The notes: generated by a model from the sequence alone, not told the origin. A DNA stretch of 64,000 nt from Jiangella ureilytica (GCF_004348545.1 NZ_SMKL01000034.1:1-64000), one strand, 5' to 3'. Shown: positions 36,193-46,382, counted from the stretch's first letter. Program-made: numbers and translations.

Positions 36193-36539
36193 ATCACTCG
36201 CTCTCTGCGCTCCACGCCTGCGGCCACGGAGGGCGCGCAGGCGTGATCGACCGCTCGCGCGAATTCCGTGGGGTGCCCGGCTTTGTACGGTACCAACAGC
36301 CGCCGACACACCTGTAATCGGTTTCCGTTCCCCACCGCCCCACGAAATGATCACGTTCAGCACAAGATCCCGTGTCGCACTACGCCTGCAACCGTGTCGA
36401 CGCTCCGGCGATCGTGGTGACGCGCCGCTCACGCCCGGGAAACCGGCGGACACCCCCGAGACCGGCGGATGGCAGCCCGATCCGGGCCGCAAGCGCCGGT
36501 TTCCGGAGCGTGAGCCGGATCATGGGAATCCACAGTGAG
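36193..36539. other. Gene-free leader of the ABC exporter genes
   Basis: The 616-base space between the ABC genes and the surface-protein gene is non-coding. This part holds GTACGGTAC (36286-36294), an A/T-richer stretch around 36320-36370 that may carry the exporter promoter, and scattered GC inverted repeats near 36430-36520. No ORF has domain character or a ribosome-binding site. Confidence 0.4.
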
Positions 36540-36675
36540 TGGCCGGCGTAACCGTCAGCAGAGCGCAACCAACTGCCGAACACCACAGCGCAACCGCCAG
36601 CGGCCAGCGGAACAGGAGCACAGCGGGCCTAAGGGCCGGGTTCATTCCGGGGAGGGGGCCCTGGTGCTGTGAAAG
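36540..36675. repeat. Dispersed ~135-bp repeat, copy B
   Basis: This is the second copy of the element at 10984-11117, sharing TGGCCGGCG, AACC, CCGA-ACACCAC, CAGCGGCCAGCG, GCGGGC, GGCCGGG and GGCCCTGGTGCTGTG in the same order. On the minus strand it could encode a short hydrophobic peptide (MNPALRPAVLLFRWPLAVAL..), but copy A does not keep this frame. It lies downstream of the surface-protein gene. Confidence 0.55.
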
Positions 36676-36808
36676 CCCTCGACAATGAAAGACAGCAGGG
36701 CCCGACCCACGTGAGCACCCCCACGCCGAACCTCCAACCCCGCGCAGAACGAAGCTGCCCACCTCACCACAGGGGGCGAGCCGGGCAGCGACGGGTGGGA
36801 CGACGGCG

Positions 36809-38086
36809 TCAGGCGGTGGCGCTCCGGCGCGAGCGCAGGACGAATGCCAGCCCGACGATGCCGAGCAGGGCGGCACCCGCCAGCGGCAGGCCGGTGCCGG
36901 CGCCGGTGTCGGGCAGCGGCTCGCCCGGCGTCTCCGACGGCGTCGGGGTGGGCGTCGGGGTCGGCTTCTCGGTCACCGCGACGGTGACGGTGGCCGGCTC
37001 GGAGGTGGCCGCACCGTCGGACACGGTGAACGTGAAGGAGTCGTCGCCGGTCCAGCCCTCGGCCGGGGTGTAGGTGAGGTCGGCGCCCTCGCCGCTCAGC
37101 GTGCCGTTGGCCGGCTCGGAGGTCAGCTCGTAGGTGAGCTCGTCGCCGTCCTCGTCGGTGCCGGTGAGCGTGATGTCGACCGGGGTGTCCACGACGGTCT
37201 CGACGGCCTGGTCGTCGGCGACGGGCGGGTGGTTGGCCGAGAACGTGCCGGCCGCGATGAGCACCGTGGAGTCCAGCTGCTCGTCGGAGGCGTCGGCGAT
37301 GGCCAGCTTGATGTGGTTGGTCTCGCCGGCCTGGACGTCGGCGGTGCAGGTGAGCACCGTCGTGAAGCCGTCCAGCTCGGTGGCGTGCGCGCCGCCGGGC
37401 AGCTCGTTGTCGACGTACAGGTCGGCGTTGAGGTCGTTGTTGATGGTGTTGATCGTGACCGGCTGCGCGTCGTCGCCGACGACGGCGCAGTTCTCGCCGT
37501 TGACGAAGAACCCGAACACGTCGTTGTAGATGTCGCCGACGTACTCGTTGTACTCCTCCGAGCCGAAGACGTAGTCGAACCGGATCTGGTCGGTCTCCGG
37601 CACGAAGTCGAACTCGAGCACCGTGGCGTCGCGGGTCGGGAACGCCGCCAGCGGGTCGAGGTCGGCGTCGCCGGGCAGCCCCAGCTCCGTGGTCATGTCG
37701 TCGGCGGTGTTCGGGCCGAGGACACTGCTGCGCTCGCCGCCCACGGAGCCCGACGACAGCAGGACGCCGCCGGGCACGCCGAAGACGTCGTCGAACCCGC
37801 CGGCCAGGCCGGCCGCGACCGGGCTGCCCAGGAACTCGATGGCGTCGACCGTGACGCCGTCGCCGACCAGGGTCTGGACGATCTCTTCGGCGGTGAGTCC
37901 GCCGGTGTCGAGGTCGGCGACGGTCTGGTCGCCGACGCCCTCGCCCTTGGCCGTGAACGACTCGGGCGAGACGCGGCCGCCGGCGTCCTCGGCGGCCAGG
38001 GCGGCCGGCGCACCGGCCGCGACGATGATCAGGAGGCCGCCCGCGACCAGCGCGGACGTCCTGTGGACAGACGACAGAGACCTCAC
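36809..38086 (-). CDS. Secreted choice-of-anchor-L protein with Ig-like domain and LPDTG sortase signal
   Basis: The 425-residue protein has a signal peptide (cleavage near AALAAEDA) and a choice-of-anchor L domain at residues ~60-265 (GGVLLSSG, LEFDFVP, FDYVFGSEEYNEYV, VFGFFVNG). A cadherin/Ig-like tandem unit follows at ~270-370 (PPVADDQAVETVVDTPVDITLTGTDEDGDELTY; YTPAEGWTGDDSFTFTVSDG), then a Thr-Pro spacer. It ends with LPDTG, a hydrophobic helix and RSRRS, a classical sortase substrate terminus. It is probably covalently attached to peptidoglycan. No sortase gene is in the window. The GTG start lies behind a G-rich site, and a GGCGGC/GCCGCC hairpin (38109-38130) is in the 5' leader. Confidence 0.88.
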   Translation of the reverse strand: MRSLSSVHRTSALVAGGLLIIVAAGAPAALAAEDAGGRVSPESFTAKGEGVGDQTVADLDTGGLTAEEIVQTLVGDGVTVDAIEFLGSPVAAGLAGGFDDVFGVPGGVLLSSGSVGGERSSVLGPNTADDMTTELGLPGDADLDPLAAFPTRDATVLEFDFVPETDQIRFDYVFGSEEYNEYVGDIYNDVFGFFVNGENCAVVGDDAQPVTINTINNDLNADLYVDNELPGGAHATELDGFTTVLTCTADVQAGETNHIKLAIADASDEQLDSTVLIAAGTFSANHPPVADDQAVETVVDTPVDITLTGTDEDGDELTYELTSEPANGTLSGEGADLTYTPAEGWTGDDSFTFTVSDGAATSEPATVTVAVTEKPTPTPTPTPSETPGEPLPDTGAGTGLPLAGAALLGIVGLAFVLRSRRSATA

Positions 38087-38252
38087 TGTGGTGCCCCCCT
38101 CAAGGCCCGGCGGCCCCAGAAGGCGCCGCCGTCATACGCAAAGAAGAAAAGTGTCGTGGCAGGGCCCGCCCGCGCATGCGGACGGACCGCGTCAGCATAG
38201 TGGCAAACACACCACTTGAGGAGACTCGACCCGCTAGGTGGTCGAACGAGGT

Positions 38253-39014
38253 TTAGCGGACGGTATGACCGGATTCGGTCAGCGCCCTCTTGACCTCGCC
38301 GATGCGCAGATCGCCGAAGTGGAAGACGCTCGCGGCCAGGACGGCGTCGGCCCCGGCGGCGACGGCGGGCGCGAAGTCCGCGAGGGCCCCGGCACCGCCG
38401 CTGGCGATGACCGGCACGCCGACGGCGGCCCGCACGGCCGTCAGCAGCTCGAGGTCGTAGCCGTCCTTGGTGCCGTCGGCGTCCATCGAGTTCAGCAGGA
38501 TCTCGCCGGCGCCCAGCTGCGCCGCCTCCGCCGCCCAGCCGACGGCGTCGATGCCGGTGCCGCGGCGGCCGCCGTGGGTGGTGACCTCGAAGCCGGACTC
38601 GGTGCCGCCGCCGCGCCGCGCGTCGACCGACAGCACGAGCACCTGGTTGCCGAAGCGGGCCGCGATCTCGGCGACCAGCTCGGGCCTGGTGACGGCGGCG
38701 GTGTTGACGCCGATCTTGTCCGCGCCCGCCCGCAGCAGCCGGTCGACGTCGTCGGCGGAGCGGACGCCGCCGCCGACGGTCAGCGGGATGAACACCTGCT
38801 CGGCCGTGCGCGAGACGACGTCGTACATCGTCGACCGGTCGTCCGACGACGCGGTGATGTCGAGGAACACCAGCTCGTCGGCGCCCTCGCTGCCATAGGC
38901 GGCGGCCAGCTCGACCGGGTCGCCGGCGTCGCGCAGGTTGGTGAAGTTCACGCCCTTGACCACGCGGCCGGCGTCGACGTCGAGGCAGGGGATGACGCGG
39001 ACGGCCACGCTCAC
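38253..39014 (-). CDS. hisF: Imidazole glycerol phosphate synthase cyclase subunit
   Basis: The 253-residue barrel has [20 protein letters not shown] (catalytic Asp), [35 protein letters not shown] and [16 protein letters not shown] (second catalytic Asp), and [11 protein letters not shown]. With HisH it makes IGP and AICAR. The GTG start overlaps the priA stop. It is the last gene of the hisH-methyltransferase-priA-hisF run. Confidence 0.96.
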   Translation of the reverse strand: MSVAVRVIPCLDVDAGRVVKGVNFTNLRDAGDPVELAAAYGSEGADELVFLDITASSDDRSTMYDVVSRTAEQVFIPLTVGGGVRSADDVDRLLRAGADKIGVNTAAVTRPELVAEIAARFGNQVLVLSVDARRGGGTESGFEVTTHGGRRGTGIDAVGWAAEAAQLGAGEILLNSMDADGTKDGYDLELLTAVRAAVGVPVIASGGAGALADFAPAVAAGADAVLAASVFHFGDLRIGEVKRALTESGHTVR

Positions 39015-39775
39015 TGGGGGGCCTCTCGAGCCTCAACCGAGAAGCGTACGTCGGCTACTGCGACCTTCAGCGCCTCTTCCAGCGTGAACTGGCCGGCGTA
39101 GAGCGCCTTGCCGATGATCGCGCCCTCGACGCCGATGTCCACCAGCGACCGCAGCGCCGCGACGTCGTCCAGGCTGGACACGCCGCCCGACGCCACGACC
39201 GGCTTCGTCGTCCGCGCGCACACCTCGCGCAGCAGGTCGAGGTTGGGGCCGCGCAGGGTGCCGTCCTTGGTGACGTCGGTGACGACGTAGCGGGCGCAGC
39301 CGTCGCGGTCGAGCCGCTCGAGCACCTCCCACAGGTCGCCGCCGTCGCGGGTCCAGCCGCGGGCGGCCAGGGTGGTGCCGCGCACGTCCAGCCCCACGGC
39401 GACGCGGTCGCCGTGGCGGGCGATGGCCGACGCCGTCCACTCGGGGTCCTCGAGCGCGGCGGTGCCGAGGTTGACCCGCCGGCACCCCGTCGCCAGCGCC
39501 GCGGCTAGCGACTCGTCGTCGCGGATGCCGCCGGACAGCTCGACGTCGACGTCCAGCCGCCCCACCACGGCGGCCAGCAGCTCGCGGTTCGACCCGCGCC
39601 CGAACGCGGCGTCGAGGTCGACCAGGTGCACCCACGGCGCGCCGGCGCTCTGCCAGGCCAGCGCGGCCTCGAGCGGGTCGCCGTAGGAGGTCTCGGAGCC
39701 GGCCTCGCCCTGGACCAGGCGCACGGCCTGGCCGTCGGCGACGTCGACGGCCGGCAGCAGCTCGAGGATCGCCAT
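39011..39775 (-). CDS. priA: PriA, bifunctional HisA/TrpF isomerase
   Basis: The 254-residue barrel begins [23 protein letters not shown] (HisA-type catalytic Asp), with [56 protein letters not shown] (second Asp) and [11 protein letters not shown]. In actinobacteria this protein isomerises both ProFAR and phosphoribosyl-anthranilate. The absence of trpF from the trp cluster in this window supports that dual role. It overlaps its neighbours at both ends. Confidence 0.93.
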   Translation of the reverse strand: MAILELLPAVDVADGQAVRLVQGEAGSETSYGDPLEAALAWQSAGAPWVHLVDLDAAFGRGSNRELLAAVVGRLDVDVELSGGIRDDESLAAALATGCRRVNLGTAALEDPEWTASAIARHGDRVAVGLDVRGTTLAARGWTRDGGDLWEVLERLDRDGCARYVVTDVTKDGTLRGPNLDLLREVCARTTKPVVASGGVSSLDDVAALRSLVDIGVEGAIIGKALYAGQFTLEEALKVAVADVRFSVEAREAPQ

Positions 39776-40521
39776 CAGACCTTCACCGCCCGGAACCGCA
39801 GCCGGCGGTAGTCGGCCCACCAGGCGTCGTCGTGCCAGAGCGCCGGCCGGGCGATCTCTTCCGCGCGCGCCAGCACCTCGGCCGGCAGCGCCTCGACCTG
39901 CGACGACGCGAACATCTCCAGCCACTTCGTCATGCCGTCGGGGCCGGTGAGCTTCGTCGGACGGTCGTAGAAGTCGAGCTGGCGGATCTCGAGCCCGGCG
40001 TCCTCGAGCATGGCGGCGTACTCGGCCGGGGAGTTGAAGAACCAGGGCCAGGTGCGGTCGGGCAGCCCGGCCTCGCGGCAGGCGCGGTCGACGGCGGCGG
40101 TGATGGACGCGACGTTGCCGGTGGCGCCCATCTCGGCGACGAACCGGCCGCCCTCGCGCAGCGCGTCGGACACGCAGCCGAGCACCTCGACCTGCGACGT
40201 CATCCAGTGCAGCGCGGCGTTGGAGACGACGGCGTCGACCGGCTCGTCGACGGTGAAGTCGTGCGCGTCGGCGACCCGCAGCTCCACCGCGCCGCCCAGC
40301 CGCTCGCGGGCGGCCTCGATCATGGCCGGGTCGGAGTCCATGCCGATGACCCGCGCGCCGGCGTCGATGAGCCGCTGCGTCAGCTCGCCGGTGCCGCAGC
40401 CGAGGTCGAGGATCGACTCGCCCTCCTGCGGCTTGAGCCAGTCGAGCAGCTCCGCACCATAGGCCGCGACGAACGCGAAGTCGCGATCGTAGGCCCGTGC
40501 GTCCCAGTTGGTCACGGTCAC
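39775..40521 (-). CDS. Class I SAM methyltransferase (Tam-like) inside the his operon
   Basis: The 248-residue protein shows SAM motif [16 protein letters not shown], motif [38 protein letters not shown] and a C-terminal region similar to trans-aconitate methyltransferases. Its stop overlaps the priA start and its GTG start overlaps the hisH stop, so it is translated within the his operon. A methyltransferase is not part of histidine synthesis. The substrate is unknown; close coupling suggests co-regulation or a small-molecule repair role, which is inference. Confidence 0.88.
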   Translation of the reverse strand: MTVTNWDARAYDRDFAFVAAYGAELLDWLKPQEGESILDLGCGTGELTQRLIDAGARVIGMDSDPAMIEAARERLGGAVELRVADAHDFTVDEPVDAVVSNAALHWMTSQVEVLGCVSDALREGGRFVAEMGATGNVASITAAVDRACREAGLPDRTWPWFFNSPAEYAAMLEDAGLEIRQLDFYDRPTKLTGPDGMTKWLEMFASSQVEALPAEVLARAEEIARPALWHDDAWWADYRRLRFRAVKV

Positions 40522-41225
40522 AGACTCCTCACCCAGTTCTCGAGCAACCGCAGCCCCGCGTCACCGGACTTCTCCGGGTGGAACTGCGTCGCACTCAGCG
40601 GCCCGTTCTCGACGGCGGCGACGAAGGTGTCGCCCTGGTGCTCGGACGTCGTCACCAGGGGCGGGCGCAACCGCTCCGGCGGCGGCATCACCCAGTGACG
40701 CACACCGTACGAGTGCACGAAGTAGAACCGTTCCTTCTCCACGCCGTGGAAGAGCACCGAGCCGGCGGGCGCGTCGACGGTGTTCCAGCCCATGTGCGGC
40801 AGCGGGGTCGCCTGCAGCTGCTCGACGGTGCCCGGCCACTCCCCCATGCCCTCGGCCTCGACGCCGTGCTCGACGCCGCGCTCGAACAGGATCTGCATGC
40901 CGACGCAGATGCCGAGGACGGGCCGGGCCCCGGCGAGGCGGCGGCCCACGATCTCGTGGCCGCGGACGGCGCGCAGGCCGGCCATGCACGCGGCGAACGC
41001 GCCGACGCCGGGGACCACGAGCCCGTCGGCCTCGGCGGCCGCGGTGCGATCCGCCGTCAGCGTCACCGTCGCGCCGACCTTCTCCAGCGCGCGGGTCGCC
41101 GAGCGGACGTTGCCCGATCCGTAGTCGAGCACGACAACGCGCGATTGACGGATGCCGCGCTTCGAGACATTCCGGGCCCCGACGCCGGGCAAGGGGGAAT
41201 CGTGTTTCGACAGCACGTCACTCAT
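40518..41225 (-). CDS. hisH: Imidazole glycerol phosphate synthase glutaminase subunit
   Basis: The 235-residue amidotransferase shows [18 protein letters not shown], the oxyanion and nucleophile motif [16 protein letters not shown] (Cys), [14 protein letters not shown] and the catalytic His-Glu in [16 protein letters not shown] 41225 is preceded by GAGGTGG and adds about 15 residues to the usual N terminus; no other start codon lies closer. It is divergent from the alpha/beta hydrolase with only 29 bases between start codons. Confidence 0.94.
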   Translation of the reverse strand: MSDVLSKHDSPLPGVGARNVSKRGIRQSRVVVLDYGSGNVRSATRALEKVGATVTLTADRTAAAEADGLVVPGVGAFAACMAGLRAVRGHEIVGRRLAGARPVLGICVGMQILFERGVEHGVEAEGMGEWPGTVEQLQATPLPHMGWNTVDAPAGSVLFHGVEKERFYFVHSYGVRHWVMPPPERLRPPLVTTSEHQGDTFVAAVENGPLSATQFHPEKSGDAGLRLLENWVRSL

Positions 41226-41254
41226 CGTCCACCTCGGCGTGTCAGACTGCGAGC

Positions 41255-42457
41255 GTGAGCCTCGACGATCGCGCCGGCGCCGCACTTCCGGGGGCGGGCC
41301 GACGCTGGCCGCTGCGGGTCGCCGTGGGTTCCGCGGCGGTCGCCGTGGCGGGCCTCGCCACCACCGGCGCGGGCGGCTGGTACTACGCCGACGAGCTGCT
41401 GCAGGTGCGTCCCGATCCGCCGGACTACCCGGTCGAGGTCATCGCCGTCGTCGGCAGCACCGTCACGTTGAGCGGCGCGGGCGCCCAGGAGCCCGGCGTC
41501 GTCGGCCTCGAGTGGCCGGGCGGCTTCGCGCGTGTCGGGCCCGACATCGACGTGATCGGCGAGTACGTGCTGCGCAGCATCAGCGGCTACCCGCAGCTGC
41601 CCGTCGTCGGCACGAACGTCCGTGTCGCCTACTACGCCGCGCCCGCCGACCTGCACGACCTGTCGCGCGTGGCCGGGCTCGAGGCCCGCGTCATCGAGTT
41701 CGACGGCCCGCTGGGCCGCTACCCGGCCACCTACGTCCCGGCCGGCGGCGACCGCTGGCTCATCCACGTGCACGGCCGCGGCGCCACCCGGGGCCAGGCG
41801 TACCGGCTGGTGCCGGCGGTGCACCGGCTCGGGCTGCCGCAGCTGTCCATCGCCTACCGCAACGACGACGGCGCCCCCGAGGGCCCGCACCGCGAGTACG
41901 GCCTGGGCTGGACGGAGTCCGAGGACCTCGCGGCGGCCATCGACTGGGCCCGCGAGCACGGGGCCCGCGACGTCGTGCTGACCGGTTACTCCATGGGCGG
42001 CGCGATCGTCGGCAACCACCTGCGAGTGGCGGGGTCGTCCGGCGTGGCCGGGGTGATCTACGACTCCCCCGTGCTGTCGTGGCCGGACATCCTGGTCTAC
42101 CAGGCGCGGCTGCGCGGGGTGCCGGCGTTCGGCGCCACCGTCGCGGCATCGGTCGTGCGGGCGCGCACCGGCATCAACGTCTGGGCCATGGACCAGGTGG
42201 CGCACGCCGACCGGCTCGACGTCCCGGTGCTGCTCGTGCACGGCGCGGCCGACACCACTGTCCCCGTCACGTCGTCGGAGCGGTTCGCCGCGGCGCGGCC
42301 CGACCTGGTGACGTTCCTGCGCACCGAGGCCGAGCACGTCCGCAGCTGGAACCTGGGCCCGTCGGTGTACGAAGGCGCCGTCGAGCGGTTCCTGACCGGG
42401 CTGCCCGCCCTGGGCGCCGGCGACGAAGCCGGCGACGGCGCCGCCGTGCAGGTCTAG
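41255..42457 (+). CDS. Alpha/beta hydrolase inserted antisense between hisB and hisH
   Basis: The ~400-residue protein has an N-terminal membrane anchor (residues ~18-42) and a beta-rich linker, then a hydrolase domain ([13 protein letters not shown]; nucleophile elbow [26 protein letters not shown] with the acid; EAEHVRSW with the His). It looks like a membrane-tethered, surface-facing serine hydrolase. It splits the his genes on the opposite strand, converging on hisB (stop to stop 62 bases) and diverging from hisH. GTG 41255 has no good ribosome-binding site and might be leaderless. Confidence 0.87.
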   Translation: MSLDDRAGAALPGAGRRWPLRVAVGSAAVAVAGLATTGAGGWYYADELLQVRPDPPDYPVEVIAVVGSTVTLSGAGAQEPGVVGLEWPGGFARVGPDIDVIGEYVLRSISGYPQLPVVGTNVRVAYYAAPADLHDLSRVAGLEARVIEFDGPLGRYPATYVPAGGDRWLIHVHGRGATRGQAYRLVPAVHRLGLPQLSIAYRNDDGAPEGPHREYGLGWTESEDLAAAIDWAREHGARDVVLTGYSMGGAIVGNHLRVAGSSGVAGVIYDSPVLSWPDILVYQARLRGVPAFGATVAASVVRARTGINVWAMDQVAHADRLDVPVLLVHGAADTTVPVTSSERFAAARPDLVTFLRTEAEHVRSWNLGPSVYEGAVERFLTGLPALGAGDEAGDGAAVQV

Positions 42458-42519
42458 CCCCCGGCCGGCCGCGAGGTCCCGGGCGGTGAGTCCCACGAGG
42501 GAGAAGGGGAATCGCTCCG

Positions 42520-43119
42520 TCACAACGCGCCCTTCGTCGACGGCACGCCGCGCTCGCGCGGGTCGATGGCGACGGCGGTGCGCAGCGCCCGGGCGACGGC
42601 CTTGAACTGCGCCTCGGCGATGTGGTGCGGGTCGCGCCCGCCGAGCACGCGCATGTGCATGGTCAGGCCGCCGTGGTGGGCCAGGCTCTCGAGCACGTGC
42701 GCCGTCAGTGACCCGGTGAAGTGGCCGCCGATGAGCACGAACTCCTGCCCGGCCGGCTCGCCGGAGTGCACGAAGTACGGGCGCCCGGACACGTCGACGA
42801 CGGCGTGCGCCAGCGCCTCGTCGAGCGGCACGGTCGCCTCGCCGTAGCGGACGATGCCGACCTTGTCGCCCAGCGCCTCGCGCAGCGCCTGCCCGATGAC
42901 GATGGCGGTGTCCTCGACGGTGTGGTGGACGTCGATGTGGGTGTCGCCCTCGGAACGGACGGTGAGGTCGATGAGCGAGTGCCGGGCCAGCGCCGTCAGC
43001 ATGTGGTCGTAGAACGGCACCGTGGTGGCGATGTCGTGGCGGCCCTCGCCATCGAGGTCCAGTTCGACGCTGACCTTGCTCTCGCTGGTCGCGCGCTCGA
43101 CCTTGGCGGTGCGGCTCAT
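42520..43119 (-). CDS. hisB: Imidazoleglycerol-phosphate dehydratase
   Basis: The 199-residue monofunctional enzyme has the Mn-binding histidine motifs [45 protein letters not shown] and [17 protein letters not shown]. It dehydrates IGP to imidazole-acetol phosphate. The ATG overlaps the hisC stop (ATGA). There is no phosphatase domain, as usual in actinobacteria. Confidence 0.96.
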   Translation of the reverse strand: MSRTAKVERATSESKVSVELDLDGEGRHDIATTVPFYDHMLTALARHSLIDLTVRSEGDTHIDVHHTVEDTAIVIGQALREALGDKVGIVRYGEATVPLDEALAHAVVDVSGRPYFVHSGEPAGQEFVLIGGHFTGSLTAHVLESLAHHGGLTMHMRVLGGRDPHHIAEAQFKAVARALRTAVAIDPRERGVPSTKGAL

Positions 43120-44204
43120 CGTTGCTCCTTCAGTACGTCGACGAGAGCGACCTTGAACGCCGTCGTCTCCTCGGGGGTGCCCACTGACACCCGCAGCCAG
43201 CCGTCCGGGCCGGTCTCGCGGATCAGGACGCCGTGGTCCAGCAGGCCCTGCCAGACGGCGTGCCGGTCGCCGAACCGCCCGAACAGCACGAAGTTGGCGT
43301 CGGAGTCGGCGACGTCGAGGCCCTGGTCGCGCAGCCACAGCGCCAGCGCGTCGCGCTCGTCGCGCAGCTGGGCGACCCGCGCCTGCAGCTCGGTCGCGTG
43401 CTCGAGGGCGACGACGGCGACGGCCTGCGTGACCGCCGACAGGTGGTACGGCAGCCGGACGACGCGCAGGACGTCGACGATCCGTGTGGAGGCAGCGGCG
43501 TAGCCGAGCCGGGCGCCGGCGAACGCGAACGCCTTGCTCATGGTCCGGGTGACGATGAGCCGGGGGTGGGTCTCGAGCAGGGTGAGCGCGCTCGGCACAC
43601 CGTCGCGGCGGAACTCGGCGTACGCCTCGTCGACGACGACGATGCCGTCGGTGGCCTCGTGCAGCGCCGTGACCAGGCCGAGCGGGACCGCCGTCCCCGT
43701 CGGGTTGTTCGGCGAGGCGATGAAGACGACCGTGGGCTGGTGCTCCGCGATCGCCTTGAGCGCCTGTTCCCGGTCGATGCCGAAATCGTCGCTGCGTCGA
43801 GCCGTCACCCAGTCGGTGGCGGTGTCGCGGGCGTACTCCGGGTACATCGAGTAGGTCGGCGCGAAGCTGAGGGCCGTCCGGCCCGGGCCGCCGAAGGCCT
43901 GCAGGATCTGCAGCATGACCTCGTTGGAGCCGTTGGCGGCCCACACCTGGCCCGTCTCGAGGGCCACGCCGGACTCGCGCTCGAGGTAGGCGGCCAGCCG
44001 CTCGCGCAGCGTCGTCGCCTCGCGGTCGGGGTAGCGGTTGAGGGTGCGGACGGCGTGCGCGACCGCCCGCGCGGCGTCGGCGACCAGCCGTTCCGACGGC
44101 GGGAACGGGTTCTCGTTGACGTTCAGGCAGACCGGCACGTCGAGCTGCGGCGCGCCGTACGGCTCGAAGCCGCGCAGCTCGTCGCGGATGGGGAGGTCGG
44201 TCAT
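43116..44204 (-). CDS. hisC: Histidinol-phosphate aminotransferase
   Basis: The 362-residue fold-type I PLP enzyme has [65 protein letters not shown] and the PLP lysine motif [17 protein letters not shown]. It is translationally coupled to hisD above and hisB below by overlapping stop-start codons. Confidence 0.95.
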   Translation of the reverse strand: MTDLPIRDELRGFEPYGAPQLDVPVCLNVNENPFPPSERLVADAARAVAHAVRTLNRYPDREATTLRERLAAYLERESGVALETGQVWAANGSNEVMLQILQAFGGPGRTALSFAPTYSMYPEYARDTATDWVTARRSDDFGIDREQALKAIAEHQPTVVFIASPNNPTGTAVPLGLVTALHEATDGIVVVDEAYAEFRRDGVPSALTLLETHPRLIVTRTMSKAFAFAGARLGYAAASTRIVDVLRVVRLPYHLSAVTQAVAVVALEHATELQARVAQLRDERDALALWLRDQGLDVADSDANFVLFGRFGDRHAVWQGLLDHGVLIRETGPDGWLRVSVGTPEETTAFKVALVDVLKEQR

Positions 44205-45544
44205 CGCCCGTCCCCTTCGAACCTCGCCGTGATCGCTTCGCCGTGCGCCGGCAGGTCCTCGGCGTCGGCGAGCGCGCGGACGTCGTCGGCGACGTTCTTC
44301 AGAGCTTCCTGGTCGTAGTGGACGACGTGGACGCCGCGCAGGAAGGTCTGCACCGACAGGCCGGACGTGTGCCGGGCGCTGCCGCCGGTGGGGAGGACGT
44401 GGTTGGAGCCGGCCGCGTAGTCGCCGAGGCTGACCGGGGACCAGGGGCCGACGAAGACGGCACCGGCGTTCCTGACCCTGCTCGCCACCGTCGCGGCGTC
44501 GCGGGTCTGGATCTCCAGGTGCTCGGCCGCGTAGGCGTCGACCACGGCGAGGCCCTGCTCGAGGTCGTCGACCAGGACGATGCCGGACTGCTCGCCGCTG
44601 AGCGCCGTGCGGACGCGCTCGTCGTGCTTGGTGGTCTTGGTGCGCAGGTCGAGCTCGGCCGTCACCGCGTCGGCGAGGGCGTCGCTGTCGGTGACCAGCA
44701 CCGATGCCGCGAGGGGGTCGTGCTCGGCCTGGCTGATGAGGTCGGCGGCGACGTGACCGGCGTCGGCGGTGTCGTCCGCGAGCACCGCGATCTCCGTCGG
44801 CCCCGCCTCGGCGTCGATGCCCACGACGCCGCGCAACAGCCGCTTCGCCGCCGCGACGTAGACGTTGCCGGGCCCGGTGACGAGGTCGACGGGCCGGACG
44901 CGGACGCCGTCGTCGCCGACGGCGTCGTTGCTCAGGCCATAGGCGAACATCGCGAGCGCCTGCGCGCCGCCGACCGCGTAGACCTCCGTGACGCCGAGGA
45001 GGGCGCAGGCGGCGAGAATGGTGGGGTGCGGCAGGCCGCCGAAGTGTTTCTGGGGCGGGCTGGCGACGGCGAGGCTGTCGACGCCCGCGACCTGCGCCGG
45101 GACCACGTTCATGACGACGCTGCTCGGGTAGACCGCCAGGCCGCCGGGCACGTAGAGGCCGACCCGCTGGACCGGGATCCACCGCTCGGTGACGGTGCCG
45201 CCGGGGACCACCGTCGTGGTGACGTCCTGCCGGCGCTGGTCGCCGTGGACCAGGCGGGCGCGGCGGATGGACTCCTCGAGCGCCGTCCGGACGCGGCCGT
45301 CGAGGCCGGCGAGCGCCTGGTCGATCGCGTCTTGGGGGACGCGCACGTCCCTCAGCTCGACCCCGTCGAACCGTAGAGTGAGCTCCCGGACCGCCGCCAG
45401 CCCCCGATGCCGCACGTCGTCGCAGATCGGCCGGACGGCGTCGAGCGCGGCCTCGACGTCGACCGGTGCGCGTGGGACGAGCGTGCGGTAGTCGAGGGTC
45501 TCGCCGGCGGCGAGCCTCCCCCGCAGGTCGATGCGGCGTATCAC
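44201..45544 (-). CDS. hisD: Histidinol dehydrogenase
   Basis: The 447-residue enzyme performs the last two oxidations of histidine synthesis. It has [82 protein letters not shown] (zinc ligands), [23 protein letters not shown] and HVVHYD. It heads hisD-hisC-hisB. The GTG start lies seven bases after a TAGACT -10 hexamer, so the mRNA is probably leaderless. Confidence 0.96.
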   Translation of the reverse strand: MIRRIDLRGRLAAGETLDYRTLVPRAPVDVEAALDAVRPICDDVRHRGLAAVRELTLRFDGVELRDVRVPQDAIDQALAGLDGRVRTALEESIRRARLVHGDQRRQDVTTTVVPGGTVTERWIPVQRVGLYVPGGLAVYPSSVVMNVVPAQVAGVDSLAVASPPQKHFGGLPHPTILAACALLGVTEVYAVGGAQALAMFAYGLSNDAVGDDGVRVRPVDLVTGPGNVYVAAAKRLLRGVVGIDAEAGPTEIAVLADDTADAGHVAADLISQAEHDPLAASVLVTDSDALADAVTAELDLRTKTTKHDERVRTALSGEQSGIVLVDDLEQGLAVVDAYAAEHLEIQTRDAATVASRVRNAGAVFVGPWSPVSLGDYAAGSNHVLPTGGSARHTSGLSVQTFLRGVHVVHYDQEALKNVADDVRALADAEDLPAHGEAITARFEGDGR

Positions 45545-45551
45545 TCACCCG

Positions 45552-45557
45552 AGTCTA
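45552..45557 (-). promoter_or_regulatory. Leaderless hisD promoter (-10 TAGACT)
   Basis: On the minus strand TAGACT is followed after seven bases by the hisD GTG, the spacing expected when transcription begins at the start codon. No Shine-Dalgarno sequence is present. The 45558-45736 stretch upstream contains no gene. Confidence 0.45.
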
Positions 45558-45736
45558 TTAGCGCCGTTCACGCCTCGGACGCATTGCCCGCATCGCAAGA
45601 TGCGGTGTCCCACCGTGCGGGCGCTCCCGTTGCGAGCCGGCGAGCGGGTCGCATGGCCTCGAGTCAGCCGAGGTCGAGAGCCCCAGGACGCGAGGCCCGA
45701 GACCCCTCCGGACGGTGGAAGCGCAGCCCTCTGGAA

Positions 45737-45760
45737 ATTCTCTGACGAGCGTCAGAGAAT
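45737..45760. promoter_or_regulatory. Perfect 10-bp palindrome over the GNAT ribosome-binding site
   Basis: ATTCTCTGAC (45737-45746) and GTCAGAGAAT (45751-45760) are perfect inverted repeats around GAGC, ending six bases before ATG 45767. The A/T-rich arms are striking in this DNA. It could be a repressor operator or, as RNA, a hairpin that hides the translation start. Confidence 0.55.
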
Positions 45761-45766
45761 CGAGGC

Positions 45767-46219
45767 ATGGAGATCCGAGCCGTCGATCCCGAGTCGCCTC
45801 TTGCTCGGCGGTGCCTCGCCGCCTATGCGGCCGAGCTGCGGACCCGCTTCCCCGAGGGCTTCGACGACGGCGACCTGGTGGCGGCCCGCGAGCTGATCCC
45901 GCCGGCCGGCAGGCTCCTCGTCGCCGGGGACGGGATGGGCTGCGCCGCCGTCCGCACCATCGGCCCGCGCACCGGCGAGATCCGGCACATGTGGGTGCAC
46001 CCGGACGCCCGCGGCCGGGGCCTGGGCCGGCGCCTGCTCACCGAGCTGGAGCAGCACGCGCGCGCTCTCACGATCACGACGCTGCACCTCGGCACCCACG
46101 AGGTCCTCACGGAGGCGCTCGCCCTCTACCGCTCCGCCGGCTACGAGCCGACGACCCCCTACGGCGACACCGCGCACGTCCACCACTGGCTCACGAAGCG
46201 GATCGACGACACCCCCTAG
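45767..46219 (+). CDS. GNAT family N-acetyltransferase
   Basis: The 150-residue protein has the acetyl-CoA motif HMWVHPDARGRGLGRRLLTELE (R-x-x-G-x-G) and an ALALYRSAGYEPTTPY C-terminal strand-helix typical of small GNATs. The substrate is unknown. Its TAG stop is part of the CTAG target of the MITE that follows; the same CTAG, duplicated at the other end, provides the stop of the convergent ydcF-like gene. Confidence 0.88.
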   Translation: MEIRAVDPESPLARRCLAAYAAELRTRFPEGFDDGDLVAARELIPPAGRLLVAGDGMGCAAVRTIGPRTGEIRHMWVHPDARGRGLGRRLLTELEQHARALTITTLHLGTHEVLTEALALYRSAGYEPTTPYGDTAHVHHWLTKRIDDTP

Positions 46220-46382
46220 GGTGTGTCTCCCAAGTCTCGGCCGTAGCGAGCGGCGTCCAGGCGGATGCCTCGCAAGGCCGAGGAGGGAGTCATAGCGGGG
46301 TTCTATGACGACCGACGAGAACGCAGCGAGGCGCCGCCTGGGCGTCGCGCAGTAGGCCATGGACTTGGGAGACACACCCTAG
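46216..46382. mobile_element. MITE copy 1 (159 bp, 17-bp terminal inverted repeats, CTAG target duplication)
   Basis: The element proper is 46220-46378, bounded by GGTGTGTCTCCCAAGTC and its exact inverse GACTTGGGAGACACACC. CTAG flanks it on both sides (46216-46219 and 46379-46382). It has no transposase gene. The copy at 62353-62511 is identical by eye over all 159 bases, so movement was recent. A YTAR/CTAG four-base target is known for the IS5 group, which is a possible source of the transposase. Both flanking genes keep their stop codons because the duplicated CTAG contains one for each strand. Confidence 0.85.

Noticed and set aside
36520-36876. Hydrophobic peptide MNPALRPAVLLFRWPLAVAL.. 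on the minus strand
   Set aside because: It overlaps dispersed repeat copy B, and copy A does not preserve the frame, so it is likely chance.
38087-38252. Riboswitch in the leader of the surface-protein gene
   Set aside because: Only a simple GGCGGC/GCCGCC hairpin is visible; no known cyclic dinucleotide or other riboswitch consensus could be matched.
41222-42523. 433-codon minus-strand frame between hisB and hisH
   Set aside because: It would give an uninterrupted his operon, but the plus strand encodes a clear alpha/beta hydrolase with GYSMGG and HGAADTTVP motifs, and the minus frame has none.
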